This document shows positions 7,172 through 15,751 of a stretch of DNA of 64,000 nucleotides, in pieces (positions within the stretch are counted from its first letter, which is position 1; each line of letters opens with the position of its first letter). The translations under genes were made by a program, and so were the position numbers. The notes below the pieces were generated by a model, which searched no databases, was not told the DNA's origin, and was given only the letters and a program-made list of their open reading frames with translations. Source of the DNA: Demequina soli (GTDB taxonomy: Bacteria > Actinomycetota > Actinomycetes > Actinomycetales > Demequinaceae); the NCBI RefSeq assembly GCF_000971195.1, contig NZ_BBLZ01000002.1, positions 623,490 through 687,489 on the forward strand. Direction: 5' to 3'.

Positions 7172-8863
7172 TCAGTGCTGCTTGGTGGGCGTCACCGAGA
7201 ACGTCGTCGTGGTGCCCGAGACCTCGTTGCCCACGGCGACCATGGCCTCGCCGGTCGGCGAGTCCTTCGCCGCGATGAATGCGAGGCCCTCAGGCCCGAG
7301 GTCGCCCGCGGCGGAGGACTCGGGGTCGGCCGCGAAGTCGCGGTTGTTGACGTACTGGACGAAGGAGGGGGCGGCGGGCGAGGTGATGTCGTAGGTCATC
7401 ACGCCGCCGATGCGCTCGAGCCCCACGAAGGCGTAGGTGCGCCCGCGGATCTCGCCGATGGTCACGCCCTCGGGCTCCGGGCCCTTGTTGTCGGAGCGAT
7501 TGTCCATCTCGGTGCCGTCGTTGCTCGAGTTGAAGTACGCCGGCAGCGTCTCCGCGGTGATCCGCTCGAAGTCGTCGCCCGAGTCGAAGACCTGCGTGCC
7601 GTCGGTGGTCCAGATCGAGAACGACCGGCCGCCGAACGCGTAGAGGTCCTCGTAGCAGGAGCCGTCCGCGCTCAGCCCGGAGGCCTTGGACACCGTCAGG
7701 CGGCCGAGCGCCGCGTTGCCCAGCTGCGCGCTCGTCAGCACGCCGTGGCATAGCGGCGCGACGCCGTCCTTGCCGAGGTCCTTGATGCGCACCGACTCCT
7801 CGTAGTCGCCCCAGTCGTCGCGGCTGTCGCCCTCGTTCGCGGTGACCAGGTAGGTGGTGCCGCGCGAGGTGTAGGTCGCGATGGAGTCGGGCTGGTAGAG
7901 CGCCTTCACGGGCACCGTCTGGATCGCGATCGCGCCGTCCTTGTCCGACGGGTCGATGCCGTTGCCCTCGATCGAGAGGTCCTTGGCGCCCAGCGACCAC
8001 ACGTCCGCGACGGTCGCGGAGGCGAGATCCACGACGGCCACCGCGTCGGCCTCCTGCAGCGTCACGTACGCGGTGCGCGACTTGGCGTCCACCGCCACGT
8101 ACTCGGGCTCGAGGTTGCGCGACACCGGGTGGTCGATCCCGTCGATGCCCGCGAACACGCGGACGCCGTCGGGCAGCGCGTCGCCCTCGTAGGCGTGGAA
8201 GTCGGCGATGCGGACCGCGTCCTGCGTCGGCACGGCGACCTTCTTCGGCAGCGTCACCACGCTGACCGTGCCCTCGGGGTCCACGTCGTAGGCGTCGTTC
8301 GGCTCGCCCTCATCCGCGGTGACCGCCATGCGGCCGTCCGGGGTGACGGTCACCATGTCGGGCTGGGCGCCCACGCGGACGGCGCCGAGCGCGTCGCCGT
8401 CGGTGTCGAAGAACGCGAGCCAGCCGCGGTCCGTCTTCGTCGCGGACTCGACCGCGACCACCACGAGGCCGTCGTCGCGCACCGCGACCGAGTTCGCCTC
8501 GGAGCCCTCCGGGATGACGGCGCCCGACGCGTCGACGATGCCGGCCACCGCGAGCGTGCCCACGAGGGTCGGCGCGGACGGGTCGGACTGGTCGATCACG
8601 TTCACCTCGCCGACGTTCGCGTCGACGCTGTAGAGCTGCTGGGAGCGCGCGTGGAAGGCCACGATCTCGGCGGCGGACGCGTCGAACACGCCCGTCTCGT
8701 ACGTGCCCAGCGGGGTGAGCGCGACGGCCGCGTCGGGCGCGGACAGCGAGGCAGGACCGGCGACGATCGCCGCGTAGGCCGGGGATGCGGCGGCCGCCCC
8801 GAGGGCGACGGCGGCCCCCACGGCGAGGCCGCGGCGGGCGAGCGGACGGGTGGCTGATGACAC
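7172..8863 (-). CDS. Secreted choice-of-anchor I family protein (beta-propeller, esterase/phytase-like)
   Basis: A 563-residue exported protein. It starts with a Tat- or Sec-type signal peptide (ARRGLAVGAAVALGAAAASP, then Ala-Tyr-Ala, near residue 30). The mature part is a beta-propeller-like domain typical of the choice-of-anchor I family, with repeats such as VTVTPDGRMAVTADEGEPND and LVTANEGDSRDDWGDYEE. I chose GTG 8863 because GGAGG lies 5 nt upstream; an in-frame ATG at 8875 would overlap that site. The enzymatic role is uncertain, but members lie beside phosphatases and nucleases in many genomes. A tandem GTTCACC PHO box about 145 nt upstream suggests induction by phosphate starvation. 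Confidence 0.8.
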   Translation of the reverse strand: MSSATRPLARRGLAVGAAVALGAAAASPAYAAIVAGPASLSAPDAAVALTPLGTYETGVFDASAAEIVAFHARSQQLYSVDANVGEVNVIDQSDPSAPTLVGTLAVAGIVDASGAVIPEGSEANSVAVRDDGLVVVAVESATKTDRGWLAFFDTDGDALGAVRVGAQPDMVTVTPDGRMAVTADEGEPNDAYDVDPEGTVSVVTLPKKVAVPTQDAVRIADFHAYEGDALPDGVRVFAGIDGIDHPVSRNLEPEYVAVDAKSRTAYVTLQEADAVAVVDLASATVADVWSLGAKDLSIEGNGIDPSDKDGAIAIQTVPVKALYQPDSIATYTSRGTTYLVTANEGDSRDDWGDYEESVRIKDLGKDGVAPLCHGVLTSAQLGNAALGRLTVSKASGLSADGSCYEDLYAFGGRSFSIWTTDGTQVFDSGDDFERITAETLPAYFNSSNDGTEMDNRSDNKGPEPEGVTIGEIRGRTYAFVGLERIGGVMTYDITSPAAPSFVQYVNNRDFAADPESSAAGDLGPEGLAFIAAKDSPTGEAMVAVGNEVSGTTTTFSVTPTKQH

Positions 8864-9007
8864 GGGGACCTCCATGGCTCGGGTGCGACCGCACCCGGCC
8901 GCGGGTCGTGCGTGGAAAGGGGCGGCCGGCGCGTCGCGCGGTCCATCCCGCCTGCACCTGGCCGTGTTCAACGTATCGGGACGAAGGTGACGAGACGGGC
9001 GCGGCCC

Positions 9008-9026
9008 GGTGAACCCTGGGTGAACC
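9008..9026 (-). promoter_or_regulatory. PHO box (PhoP direct repeats)
   Basis: On the minus strand two GGTTCACC units (9019-9026 and 9008-9015) repeat with an 11-nt period, exactly the spacing of actinobacterial PhoP direct-repeat units. A TACGTT -10-like box for the secreted protein lies at 8970-8975, which puts the repeats at about -45 to -63. The divergent GNAT gene starts at 9051 and might be affected too. Confidence 0.6.
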
Positions 9027-9050
9027 TTCGCGGTCGCGTACCGTCGGGCC

Positions 9051-9452
9051 ATGGACTGCTCGCTCGAGGCGCCCACGGCGGCGGAGTTCCGCGCCCTGTA
9101 CCTGTCGACCGGGTGGGGCGCCCCCACGGAGGAGCAGTGCGCACGCGCGCTCGCGGGCAGCTGGGCCGTGAGCAGCGCGCGCGACGCGTCGGGCGCGCTC
9201 GTCGGCGTGGGCCGCCTGATCTCCGACGGCGCGATGCACGCCTACGTCAACGAGATGATCGTGCGCGAGGACGCGCGTGGCGCCGGCGTGGGTGCCGAGA
9301 TCCTGCGCCTGCTGGTCGAGGCGGCGCGCGCCGCCGGCGTCACCCAGGTCCAGCTCTTCGCCGCCCGCGGCCGCGCCCCGTTCTACGCGCGCCACGGCTT
9401 CATCGCGCGCCCGGACGATGCGCCCGGCATGGAGATCCCGCAGGCCCCCTGA
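9051..9452 (+). CDS. GNAT family N-acetyltransferase
   Basis: A 133-residue acetyltransferase of the GNAT fold. The acetyl-CoA pyrophosphate-binding loop is VREDARGAGVGAEIL (Arg-x-x-Gly-x-Gly type) and motif B follows as FYARHGFIARPDDAPGM. The substrate is not predictable. A TACCGT -10 box (9039-9044) lies 6 nt before the ATG, so this is another leaderless candidate. The C-terminus contains a copy of the dispersed decamer at 9413. Confidence 0.85.
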   Translation: MDCSLEAPTAAEFRALYLSTGWGAPTEEQCARALAGSWAVSSARDASGALVGVGRLISDGAMHAYVNEMIVREDARGAGVGAEILRLLVEAARAAGVTQVQLFAARGRAPFYARHGFIARPDDAPGMEIPQAP

Positions 9453-9479
9453 GCGTCGCCGCCGGTGCGCACGCCGGCC

Positions 9480-11492
9480 TCACGGGCTGTTGCGTCGCAC
9501 CACCGGCAGGCCGCTGAGGCCGCGCCTCTCGAGACCGATGAGGGGCCGGCCGGGACGCTCGTAGAGCGCCTTCGACGAGTCGAGCAGCCACGGCACGAGC
9601 ACGACGGCGACGCCCGGGCACAGCGCGAGCCGCTCCGCGACGCGGCCGGACTTGCGGTTGTGCAGCAGCCCCTCCCACCAGTGCCCGTAGATGTACTGCG
9701 GGATGTAGACCGACACCACCTCGGAGCCGTGCCGCTCGCGGTGCGCGCGGATGTGCTCGATCAGGGGCGTCGACACGTCGCGGTAGGGCGACCCGACGAT
9801 GGTCAGCGGCACGCGGATCCGCTGCTCGTCCCACGCGTCCCGCAGCGCGGCGACCGCCTTCGGGTCGGTCGCGACGTGCACCGCCTCGAGCGTGGTGTGC
9901 TTGGCGGCGATCGCGTAGTCGAGCGCCTTGAGCGTGGGCTTGTGCACGCGGTGGACCAGCACGATCGCGTGGTCTCCCGCCGCCCCGAAGACCGTCTGCG
10001 GGTCGGGCGCGACCTGCGCGTCGACGTTCGCGTAGTACCGGTTGATGCGCCGCATCACCACGAACAGCACGGGCATCAGCGCGAACACCAGCCATGCGCC
10101 GTGCGTGAACTTGGTGATGGTCACCACGATGAGGACCAGGCCCGTCGCGGTCGCGCCGACGGCGTTGATGCCGCGGCTGATCTCGAGGCTGCGGGTCGGG
10201 TGCCCGTGATGGCGGAACAGCCGGATCTCGCGCGTCCAGTGGACCACCATGCCCGTCTGGCCCAGCGTGAAGCTCACGAAGACGCCGATGATGTACAGCT
10301 GGATCAACATGGTGAGGTTCGCGCGGAACACGAGCAGCAGCAGCGACGCGGCGGCGCCCAGGATGAGGACGCCGTTGGAGAACACCAGGCGGTCGCCTCG
10401 CGCGAGCAGCGCCTTGGGCGCGTAGCGGTCCTTCGCGAGCACGGAGCCCAGCAGCGGGAAGCCGTTGAAGGCGGTGTTCGCCGCGAGGAACAGCACCACG
10501 GCCGTGGTGAACTGCACGAGGTAGAACCCGATCGAATGAGGCCCGCCGAACACCGCCGAGGCGATCTGGGCCATGACCGAGCGCTGCACGTACCCCTCGC
10601 ACCGCGCCAGGCCGTGCAGGTCGCAGGGGTCCGCGAGGTAGTGGACGTGGGTGCGCAGCGCGAGGAACGTCACGCCGACGAAGAGCCCGATGGCGACGGC
10701 GCCCATCGCGACCAGCGTCGCCTGCGCGTTCTTGACCTTGGGGCGGCGGAACGCCTGCACGCCGTTGGCGATCGCCTCGACGCCCGTGAGCGCCGAGCAG
10801 CCCGACGCGAACGCGCGCAGCAGCACGAGCACGAGCGCCGTCTCGCCCAGGTGCGAGTACTCGACCGCGTACTGCGCCGACTCCGCGACCGGCAGCACGC
10901 CGAGCACGTCGCGCAGCGCTCCCACGATCACCATGAGCGCGATCGACCCGATGAACAGGTAGGTCGGCACCGCGAAGATCTTCGACGCCTCGGCGACGCC
11001 GCGCAGGTTCATCGCGATGAGCAGGCCGACCACCACCAGCGCGATCTCGACGCGCCACTCGTGCATCGCGGGGAACGCGGAGATCAGGTTGTCCACGCCC
11101 GAGGCCACGGACACCGCGACGGTGAGCACGTAGTCGATGAGCAGGGCCGATGCGACGATCAGGCCGGCGCGCTCGCCGAGGTTGCGGGCGGCTACCTCGT
11201 AGTCGCCGCCGCCGGAGGGATAGGCGCGCACCAGCTGGCGGGTCGACACCACGACGATGACGAGCAGGAGCACGACCGCGGCCGCGACCCACGCGCTGTA
11301 CGCCAGGAACGCGGTGCCCCCGGCCGCGAGGATGAGGAGCATCTCCTGGGGCGCATACGCGACGGAGGAGAGCGGGTCCGATGCGAAGATCGGGAGGGCC
11401 ATGCGCTTGCGGAGCAGCTGCTCGTCGTGCGCGTCGGTGGGGAGCGGGGCTCCCAGGAGAAGGCGCCGGAGACGCGCCCACGGGCTGATCAC
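9480..11492 (-). CDS. APC-superfamily permease, KimA-like (probable potassium importer)
   Basis: A 670-residue protein with about 12 transmembrane helices followed by a cytoplasmic C-terminal domain of some 190 residues. Helix 1 carries [20 protein letters not shown], helix 3 has [11 protein letters not shown], and a later segment reads [18 protein letters not shown]. These are the landmarks of the KimA branch of the APC superfamily; the Bacillus protein is a high-affinity K+/H+ symporter inhibited by c-di-AMP binding its C-terminal domain. Whether this one senses c-di-AMP cannot be read from sequence. Start GTG 11492 is chosen because a TTGACA/TACCGT promoter ends 8 nt before it, giving a leaderless mRNA. 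Alternative: an amino-acid permease. Confidence 0.85.
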   Translation of the reverse strand: MISPWARLRRLLLGAPLPTDAHDEQLLRKRMALPIFASDPLSSVAYAPQEMLLILAAGGTAFLAYSAWVAAAVVLLLVIVVVSTRQLVRAYPSGGGDYEVAARNLGERAGLIVASALLIDYVLTVAVSVASGVDNLISAFPAMHEWRVEIALVVVGLLIAMNLRGVAEASKIFAVPTYLFIGSIALMVIVGALRDVLGVLPVAESAQYAVEYSHLGETALVLVLLRAFASGCSALTGVEAIANGVQAFRRPKVKNAQATLVAMGAVAIGLFVGVTFLALRTHVHYLADPCDLHGLARCEGYVQRSVMAQIASAVFGGPHSIGFYLVQFTTAVVLFLAANTAFNGFPLLGSVLAKDRYAPKALLARGDRLVFSNGVLILGAAASLLLLVFRANLTMLIQLYIIGVFVSFTLGQTGMVVHWTREIRLFRHHGHPTRSLEISRGINAVGATATGLVLIVVTITKFTHGAWLVFALMPVLFVVMRRINRYYANVDAQVAPDPQTVFGAAGDHAIVLVHRVHKPTLKALDYAIAAKHTTLEAVHVATDPKAVAALRDAWDEQRIRVPLTIVGSPYRDVSTPLIEHIRAHRERHGSEVVSVYIPQYIYGHWWEGLLHNRKSGRVAERLALCPGVAVVLVPWLLDSSKALYERPGRPLIGLERRGLSGLPVVRRNSP

Positions 11493-11500
11493 GAGGGGAC

Positions 11501-11528
11501 ACGGTACGCCCGTTTCGTCCTGTGTCAA
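11501..11528 (-). promoter_or_regulatory. Promoter of the KimA-like permease
   Basis: On the minus strand TTGACA (11523-11528), a 16-nt spacer, and TACCGT (11501-11506) precede GTG 11492 by 8 nt. It is one of the best-matched promoters in the window. Confidence 0.65.
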
Positions 11529-11615
11529 CGGGCCGTTCGACACTCGACCGGGCCCGCGCATCGTCCCGAGGCCCCCGTGATTACCAGGGCTTTAACTTGC
11601 TTTGCCGCAACTGTC

Positions 11616-11655
11616 CACGATGCGGGCATCGTGTCCCACCGTGGCGCCCTAGACT
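11616..11655 (+). promoter_or_regulatory. ilvD promoter with candidate operator
   Basis: A TAGACT -10 box (11650-11655) lies 7 nt before the ilvD ATG, so the message is probably leaderless. A perfect 8-bp inverted repeat (11616-11623 and 11626-11633, arms CACGATGC/GCATCGTG) covers the -35 area, where a repressor would block transcription. The regulator is unknown. Confidence 0.5.
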
Positions 11656-11662
11656 CGCGCGT

Positions 11663-13360
11663 ATGACGCAGACTCCCGACATCAAGCCCCGGTCGCGCCA
11701 GGTCACGGATGGCCTGGAGGCGACCGCGTCCCGCGGCATGCTCCGCGCGGTCGGTCTCGGAGACGACGACTTCGCGAAGCCGCAGATCGGCATCGCGTCG
11801 TCGTGGAACGAGATCACCCCCTGCAACCTCTCGCTGCAGCGCCTCGCGGCGGCGTCGAAGAACGGCGTCCACGCGGGCGGCGGCTACCCGCTCGAGTTCG
11901 GCACCATCTCGGTGTCCGACGGCATCTCGATGGGTCACGAGGGCATGCACTTCTCGCTCGTGTCGCGCGACCTCATCGCCGACTCGGTCGAGACGGTGAT
12001 GATGGCGGAGCGCCTGGACGGCAGCGTCCTCCTGGCGGGCTGCGACAAGTCGCTCCCCGGCATGCTGATGGCCGCCGCGCGCCTGGACCTCGCGAGCGTG
12101 TTCCTCTACGCGGGCTCGATCATGCCGGGCCACGTCAAGCTGTCGGACGGCACCGAGAAGGACGTCACCATCATCGACGCGTTCGAGGCCGTGGGCGCGT
12201 GCGCCGCGGGTCTCATGTCCGAGGAGGACCGCCTCGCGATCGAGAAGGCGATCTGCCCCGGCGAGGGCGCGTGCGGCGGCATGTACACCGCCAACACCAT
12301 GGCGTCCGTGGGCGAGGCCCTCGGCATGTCGATCCCCGGCTCCGCGGCCCCGCCGTCGGCCGACCGCCGCCGCGACTACTATGCGCACAAGTCGGGCGAG
12401 GCCGTGGTCAACATGCTGCGCCTCGGCATCACCGCGCGCGACATCATGACCAAGGAGGCGTTCGAGAACGCCATCGCCGTGGTCATGGCGTTCGGCGGCT
12501 CGACCAACGCGGTCCTCCACCTCCTCGCCATCGCGAACGAGGCCGAGGTGGACCTCTCGCTCGACGACTTCGCGCGCGTCGCCGCGAAGGTCCCGCACCT
12601 GGGCGACCTCAAGCCGTTCGGCCAGTTCGTGATGAACGACGTCGACCGCGTCGGCGGCGTGCCGGCTGTCATGAAGACCCTGCTCGACGCGGGCCTCATG
12701 CACGGCGACGTCATGACCGTCACCGGCAAGACCCTCGCCGAGAACATGGACGAGCTCAAGCCCGCCAAGATCGACGGCCGCGTGGTCCGCGCGCTCAACA
12801 ACCCGATCCACAAGTCGGGCGGCATCACCATCCTCAAGGGCTCGCTCGCTCCCGAGGGCGCCGTGGTGAAGTCGGCCGGCTTCGACGACGACGTCTTCGA
12901 GGCCACCGCCCGCGTGTTCGACCGCGAGCGTGCCGCGCTCGACGCGCTCGAGGCCGGCGAGATCCAGAAGGGCGACTGCGTCGTCATCCGCTACGAGGGC
13001 CCCAAGGGCGGCCCCGGCATGCGCGAGATGCTCGCCATCACCGCCGCCATCAAGGGCGCGGGCCTCGGCAAGGACGTCCTCCTCGTCACCGACGGCCGCT
13101 TCTCCGGCGGCACCACCGGCCTGTGCGTCGGTCACATCGCCCCCGAGGCGGTCGACGGCGGCCCCATCGCGTTCGTGCGCGACGGCGACAAGATCACGCT
13201 CGACGTCGCCCACGGCACCCTCGAGCTGCACGTCACCGACGAGGAGCTCGCCGCCCGCCGCGAGGGCTGGGAGCCCATCCCGGCGCGCTTCACCAAGGGC
13301 GTCCTGGGCAAGTACCAGAAGCTCGTGGGTTCGGCGTCGAAGGGCGCCGTCCTCAGCTGA
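11663..13360 (+). CDS. ilvD: Dihydroxy-acid dehydratase
   Basis: A 565-residue enzyme that dehydrates 2,3-dihydroxy-isovalerate and 2,3-dihydroxy-3-methylvalerate, the third common step of valine and isoleucine synthesis, in the cytoplasm. The three Fe-S cluster cysteines are visible in [17 protein letters not shown] and [10 protein letters not shown]; the C-terminal signature is [16 protein letters not shown]. The length fits the shorter, [2Fe-2S]-type family. The start is set by the -10 box 7 nt upstream; the open frame back to 11522 runs through the promoter and is discounted. It lies 2.4 kb from ilvBNC and is expressed separately, with its own terminator. Confidence 0.97.
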   Translation: MTQTPDIKPRSRQVTDGLEATASRGMLRAVGLGDDDFAKPQIGIASSWNEITPCNLSLQRLAAASKNGVHAGGGYPLEFGTISVSDGISMGHEGMHFSLVSRDLIADSVETVMMAERLDGSVLLAGCDKSLPGMLMAAARLDLASVFLYAGSIMPGHVKLSDGTEKDVTIIDAFEAVGACAAGLMSEEDRLAIEKAICPGEGACGGMYTANTMASVGEALGMSIPGSAAPPSADRRRDYYAHKSGEAVVNMLRLGITARDIMTKEAFENAIAVVMAFGGSTNAVLHLLAIANEAEVDLSLDDFARVAAKVPHLGDLKPFGQFVMNDVDRVGGVPAVMKTLLDAGLMHGDVMTVTGKTLAENMDELKPAKIDGRVVRALNNPIHKSGGITILKGSLAPEGAVVKSAGFDDDVFEATARVFDRERAALDALEAGEIQKGDCVVIRYEGPKGGPGMREMLAITAAIKGAGLGKDVLLVTDGRFSGGTTGLCVGHIAPEAVDGGPIAFVRDGDKITLDVAHGTLELHVTDEELAARREGWEPIPARFTKGVLGKYQKLVGSASKGAVLS

Positions 13361-13377
13361 GCCGCCGCTCTCCGTCA

Positions 13378-13414
13378 CGAGCGCCCCGTCCGGTCCGTCC
13401 GGGCGGGGCGCTCG
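13378..13414. terminator. Terminator after ilvD
   Basis: A hairpin with a perfect 11-bp outer stem (13378-13388 with 13404-13414) that extends inward to about 16 bp with one mismatch around a TCCGT loop, 18 nt after the ilvD stop codon. Confidence 0.75.
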
Positions 13415-13518
13415 CGCGTTCACGCGCGACCGCTCCGAATCCTTCCCGGGGACGATGCGCCCCTCACCGGGGATGACTAGGTTCGGGGGAGGCTCACATC
13501 GCTGAGGAAGGCGGGGTC

Positions 13519-13827
13519 ATGGGTGTACGGGCGGGCAGGTCGCTGGCGGAGCGGTACCCGGACTTGTCGGGGGAGTGGAACGCCGTGAAGAACGGCCATC
13601 TCACCCCCGCGGACGTGGACGCCCGCTCGTGGCGCGAGGTGTGGTGGAAGGACGAGCTCGGTCACGAGTGGGAGGACCGGATCCGCGCCCGCACCGGCCG
13701 TCACCCGCGCAACTGCCCGCGCTGCGACGCCGGTGAGGGCTACGTCCCGCGGGACCACATCGCGGAGAACCGCTCGAGCCAGATGGGCGGCACCCTCGGT
13801 CCCACGGGCGGACCACTCGGCCGCTGA
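13519..13827 (+). CDS. Degenerate zinc-ribbon domain protein
   Basis: A 102-residue protein resembling the probable zinc-ribbon repeats (DUF4379 type) found in restriction-endonuclease-like and surface proteins: YPDLSGEWNAVKNGHLTPAD, then VWWKDELGHEWEDRI, then RNCPRCDAG. The canonical repeat has a Cys after the Trp-Trp pair; here that position is Lys-Asp-Glu, leaving a single CxxC (NCPRC), so zinc binding as a monomer is doubtful. The start has GAGGAAGG upstream. It stands alone between ilvD and the membrane protein at 13993. Function unknown. Confidence 0.65.
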   Translation: MGVRAGRSLAERYPDLSGEWNAVKNGHLTPADVDARSWREVWWKDELGHEWEDRIRARTGRHPRNCPRCDAGEGYVPRDHIAENRSSQMGGTLGPTGGPLGR

Positions 13828-13992
13828 GCACTCGGGCCGAGGGTGGCACGCTTGCCCGCGACACGCCCGGCGTGGAGTGTAGGCCCAGGTAGATGGCTCA
13901 TGTTACGTTCCGAGCGGGGCTCGGGAGTGCGAGCATCGCGCAGTCACCGCGGGCGTGCCCAGCGTCGCCCGAGGACGTTCTGAGGGGGACGC

Positions 13993-15453
13993 ATGACCGT
14001 TTTCTATCCCGAGGGTCCCGAGCCGGAGTCGACGGAGCCGTCCACGGCGCCCGCGCTGGACGTGCCGGCGGCGCCGGTGCCCGCCGCGCCCGCACCCGCG
14101 AGTCCCGCGCTCGTCCCCGCGGGCCCCGCGCCCGCGACCACGGACGTCGCGTCCCCCGGCGCACGGCGACCGCGGCGGCGCGGGCTCGCGATCGCGGGGA
14201 TCGCCTCGGGCGCGGTCGTCCTGGCGCTCGGCGCCGGAGCCGCCTATCTCTACACGAACCTCCTGCACGGCGCGGCCAGCCCCCAGGGTGCCGTCGAGCG
14301 GCTCGTCGGGGGTGCGGTCGACGGCGACCTGCTCGCCATGGGCGCCGCGATCGCGCCGTCGGAGCGGGATCTGCTCCTCGAGGTCGGGGCACGCATGCGC
14401 GAGGTGCTCGAGGCAAGCGTGCCCGCGCCCGAGGCCAGCCCCTCCGCCGAGATCGACCTGTCGGGCATCGTCGACACCGTCTCGATCTCCGTGTCCGGTC
14501 TCGAGTACGTGACCGAGAACATCGCTGACGGGGTGGCCGCGGTGCGCGTCGAGCGGGGCGTGATCGAGGCCGATGTCGACAAGGCACGGTTCGTCGACGC
14601 CGTCATGGTGCAGGTCGAGGCCAACGTCTCGGCGAGCGCGGAGCAGCTCGGCTACGACGAGGCAATGGTCGAGCGGCAGACGGCGGACGCGCGCGCCGGC
14701 ATCGAGATGTGGGTGGACGAGACCTTCCCGTGGAAGGTCGACATCGCCGACGTCGTCGCGGACCTGCGCGCCTCGGGCGAGGTGGCGGGCGACGCGTCGC
14801 CGATCACGTTCATGACCGTCGAGGAGGGCGGCTGGTTCGTCAGCCCCATGCTCACCGTCGTGGAGGCGTTCGCCGCGACCGGCCTCGAGACGGCCGAGCG
14901 CGGCACCGAGGTCGTGGACGCACTCGAGTTCGCCACGCCGGACGATGCGGTGGCCGGCACGGCCGACGCCCTCGAGGCGTTCATGGCGAGCGGGGACACG
15001 GCGAGGCTCGCGGAGGTGCTGCCGCTGCCTGAGCGCCGCATCGTCTCCCTCTATGGCGAGCCGGCCATCGACGCCGACGGCGGGTGGAAGCCGTCCAGCC
15101 TCGCGCTCGATCTCACCGACGTCGCGGTGTCGGTCGACGGCGACCTCGCGACGGCCGAGCTGCGCGCGTTCGGCTTCGCCTTCGACGACGGCGTCGCTGA
15201 GCCGGTCTCCGGCTCGTACGCCGCCGGCTGCTTCACGCCGGATGGCGCGGAAGCCGATCAACTCTGCTTCGCCGACGTGCCGATCCTCGCCGGGCTCGCC
15301 ATCGACGGCGTGACGGTGTCGCTGGTGCGCGAGGGCGACGGCTGGCTGACCAGCGCTTCGCTGACCGTGGTCGACTACGCGACCCGCGTCTCGTCGGCCT
15401 TCGCGGCGGCCAGCACGGGGGACACGCTCGACAGCCCGACCCTCGTCTGGTGA
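13993..15453 (+). CDS. Membrane-anchored extracytoplasmic hypothetical protein
   Basis: A 486-residue protein of unknown family. Residues 1-55 are a Pro/Ala-rich cytoplasmic tail, then an Arg-rich stop-transfer (RRPRRRG) and one transmembrane helix (about residues 62-85, LAIAGIASGAVVLALGAGAA). The remaining 400 residues are predicted outside and hold two related halves, each opening with an Ala/Gly-rich Asp-x-Leu-Ala-type segment (VDGDLLAMGAAI; SGDTARLAEVLPL). This is like actinobacterial lipoprotein-style NTF2-like or DUF4878-type repeats, but I cannot confirm that. GAGGGGG precedes the ATG. It sits just before the ilvB leader with no sign of a functional link. Confidence 0.7.
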   Translation: MTVFYPEGPEPESTEPSTAPALDVPAAPVPAAPAPASPALVPAGPAPATTDVASPGARRPRRRGLAIAGIASGAVVLALGAGAAYLYTNLLHGAASPQGAVERLVGGAVDGDLLAMGAAIAPSERDLLLEVGARMREVLEASVPAPEASPSAEIDLSGIVDTVSISVSGLEYVTENIADGVAAVRVERGVIEADVDKARFVDAVMVQVEANVSASAEQLGYDEAMVERQTADARAGIEMWVDETFPWKVDIADVVADLRASGEVAGDASPITFMTVEEGGWFVSPMLTVVEAFAATGLETAERGTEVVDALEFATPDDAVAGTADALEAFMASGDTARLAEVLPLPERRIVSLYGEPAIDADGGWKPSSLALDLTDVAVSVDGDLATAELRAFGFAFDDGVAEPVSGSYAAGCFTPDGAEADQLCFADVPILAGLAIDGVTVSLVREGDGWLTSASLTVVDYATRVSSAFAAASTGDTLDSPTLVW

Positions 15454-15511
15454 CGCGTCGCCGGGCCCCGCTGACGCTACGGTGGCGTAGGTAGGGCGCC
15501 GCCCCCGGTGT

Positions 15512-15592
15512 ATCTCACTATTCAAGATGGTGAACCACGATGTGAGATTCACCGCCCGGATGGTGACACCCGCCGGAACCCGGGCGTAGAGT
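15512..15592 (+). promoter_or_regulatory. Promoter and candidate operator of ilvB-ilvN-ilvC
   Basis: GTGACA (15563-15568), an 18-nt spacer and TAGAGT (15587-15592) form the promoter, ending 7 nt before the leader-peptide ATG. Upstream, ATCTCAC (15512-15518) and GTGAGAT (15542-15548) are perfect inverted arms 23 nt apart, and GATGGTGA occurs twice nearby. This could be a regulator site, for example an Lrp-type one; the identity is not established. Confidence 0.5.
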
Positions 15593-15599
15593 CGCATCC

Positions 15600-15650
15600 A
15601 TGCAGACGATCCTTGTACGAGTTATCAGGCGCGCGGACCGCGACCGGTAG
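15600..15650 (+). CDS. ilvBNC leader peptide (16 residues)
   Basis: The ORF reads [16 protein letters not shown]. The Ile-Leu-Val and Val-Ile codons near the start are what an attenuation leader for branched-chain amino acid genes needs: ribosomes stall there when charged tRNAs are short. It begins 7 nt after the TAGAGT box, so the leader itself is probably translated from a leaderless transcript. The stem-loop at 15629-15669 begins inside it. Corynebacterial ilvB leaders follow the same plan. Too short for standard gene finding. Confidence 0.7.
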   Translation: MQTILVRVIRRADRDR

Positions 15651-15700
15651 CCCGATCCCGTCCGCGCGCTGACCCCGACGCCACCCGGCCGAGGGGTTTT
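15629..15700 (+). terminator. Attenuator region before ilvB
   Basis: A perfect 10-bp stem (15629-15638 with 15660-15669) starts within the leader peptide codons and has a 21-nt loop. It is followed by ACCCC/GGGGT arms (15672-15676 and 15693-15697) ending in a TTTT run, the only terminator-like U-tract in this part of the window. A stalled ribosome would disturb the first stem and change the second. The exact antiterminator pairing needs folding. Confidence 0.5.
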
Positions 15701-15751
15701 CTCATGCGAGGCGGACGCAAGGAACGCCTCCCTCAACGACCAGGAGAGAAG

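Noticed and set aside
9400..11502. 700-residue frame on the minus strand over the permease gene, and similar long frames elsewhere (15518-18238, 24887-27184, 44993-46462)
   Set aside because: They are frame or antisense shadows of high-GC genes. Their translations are rich in Arg, Gly, His and Ala, have no domain, and the overlapping frames encode clear families.
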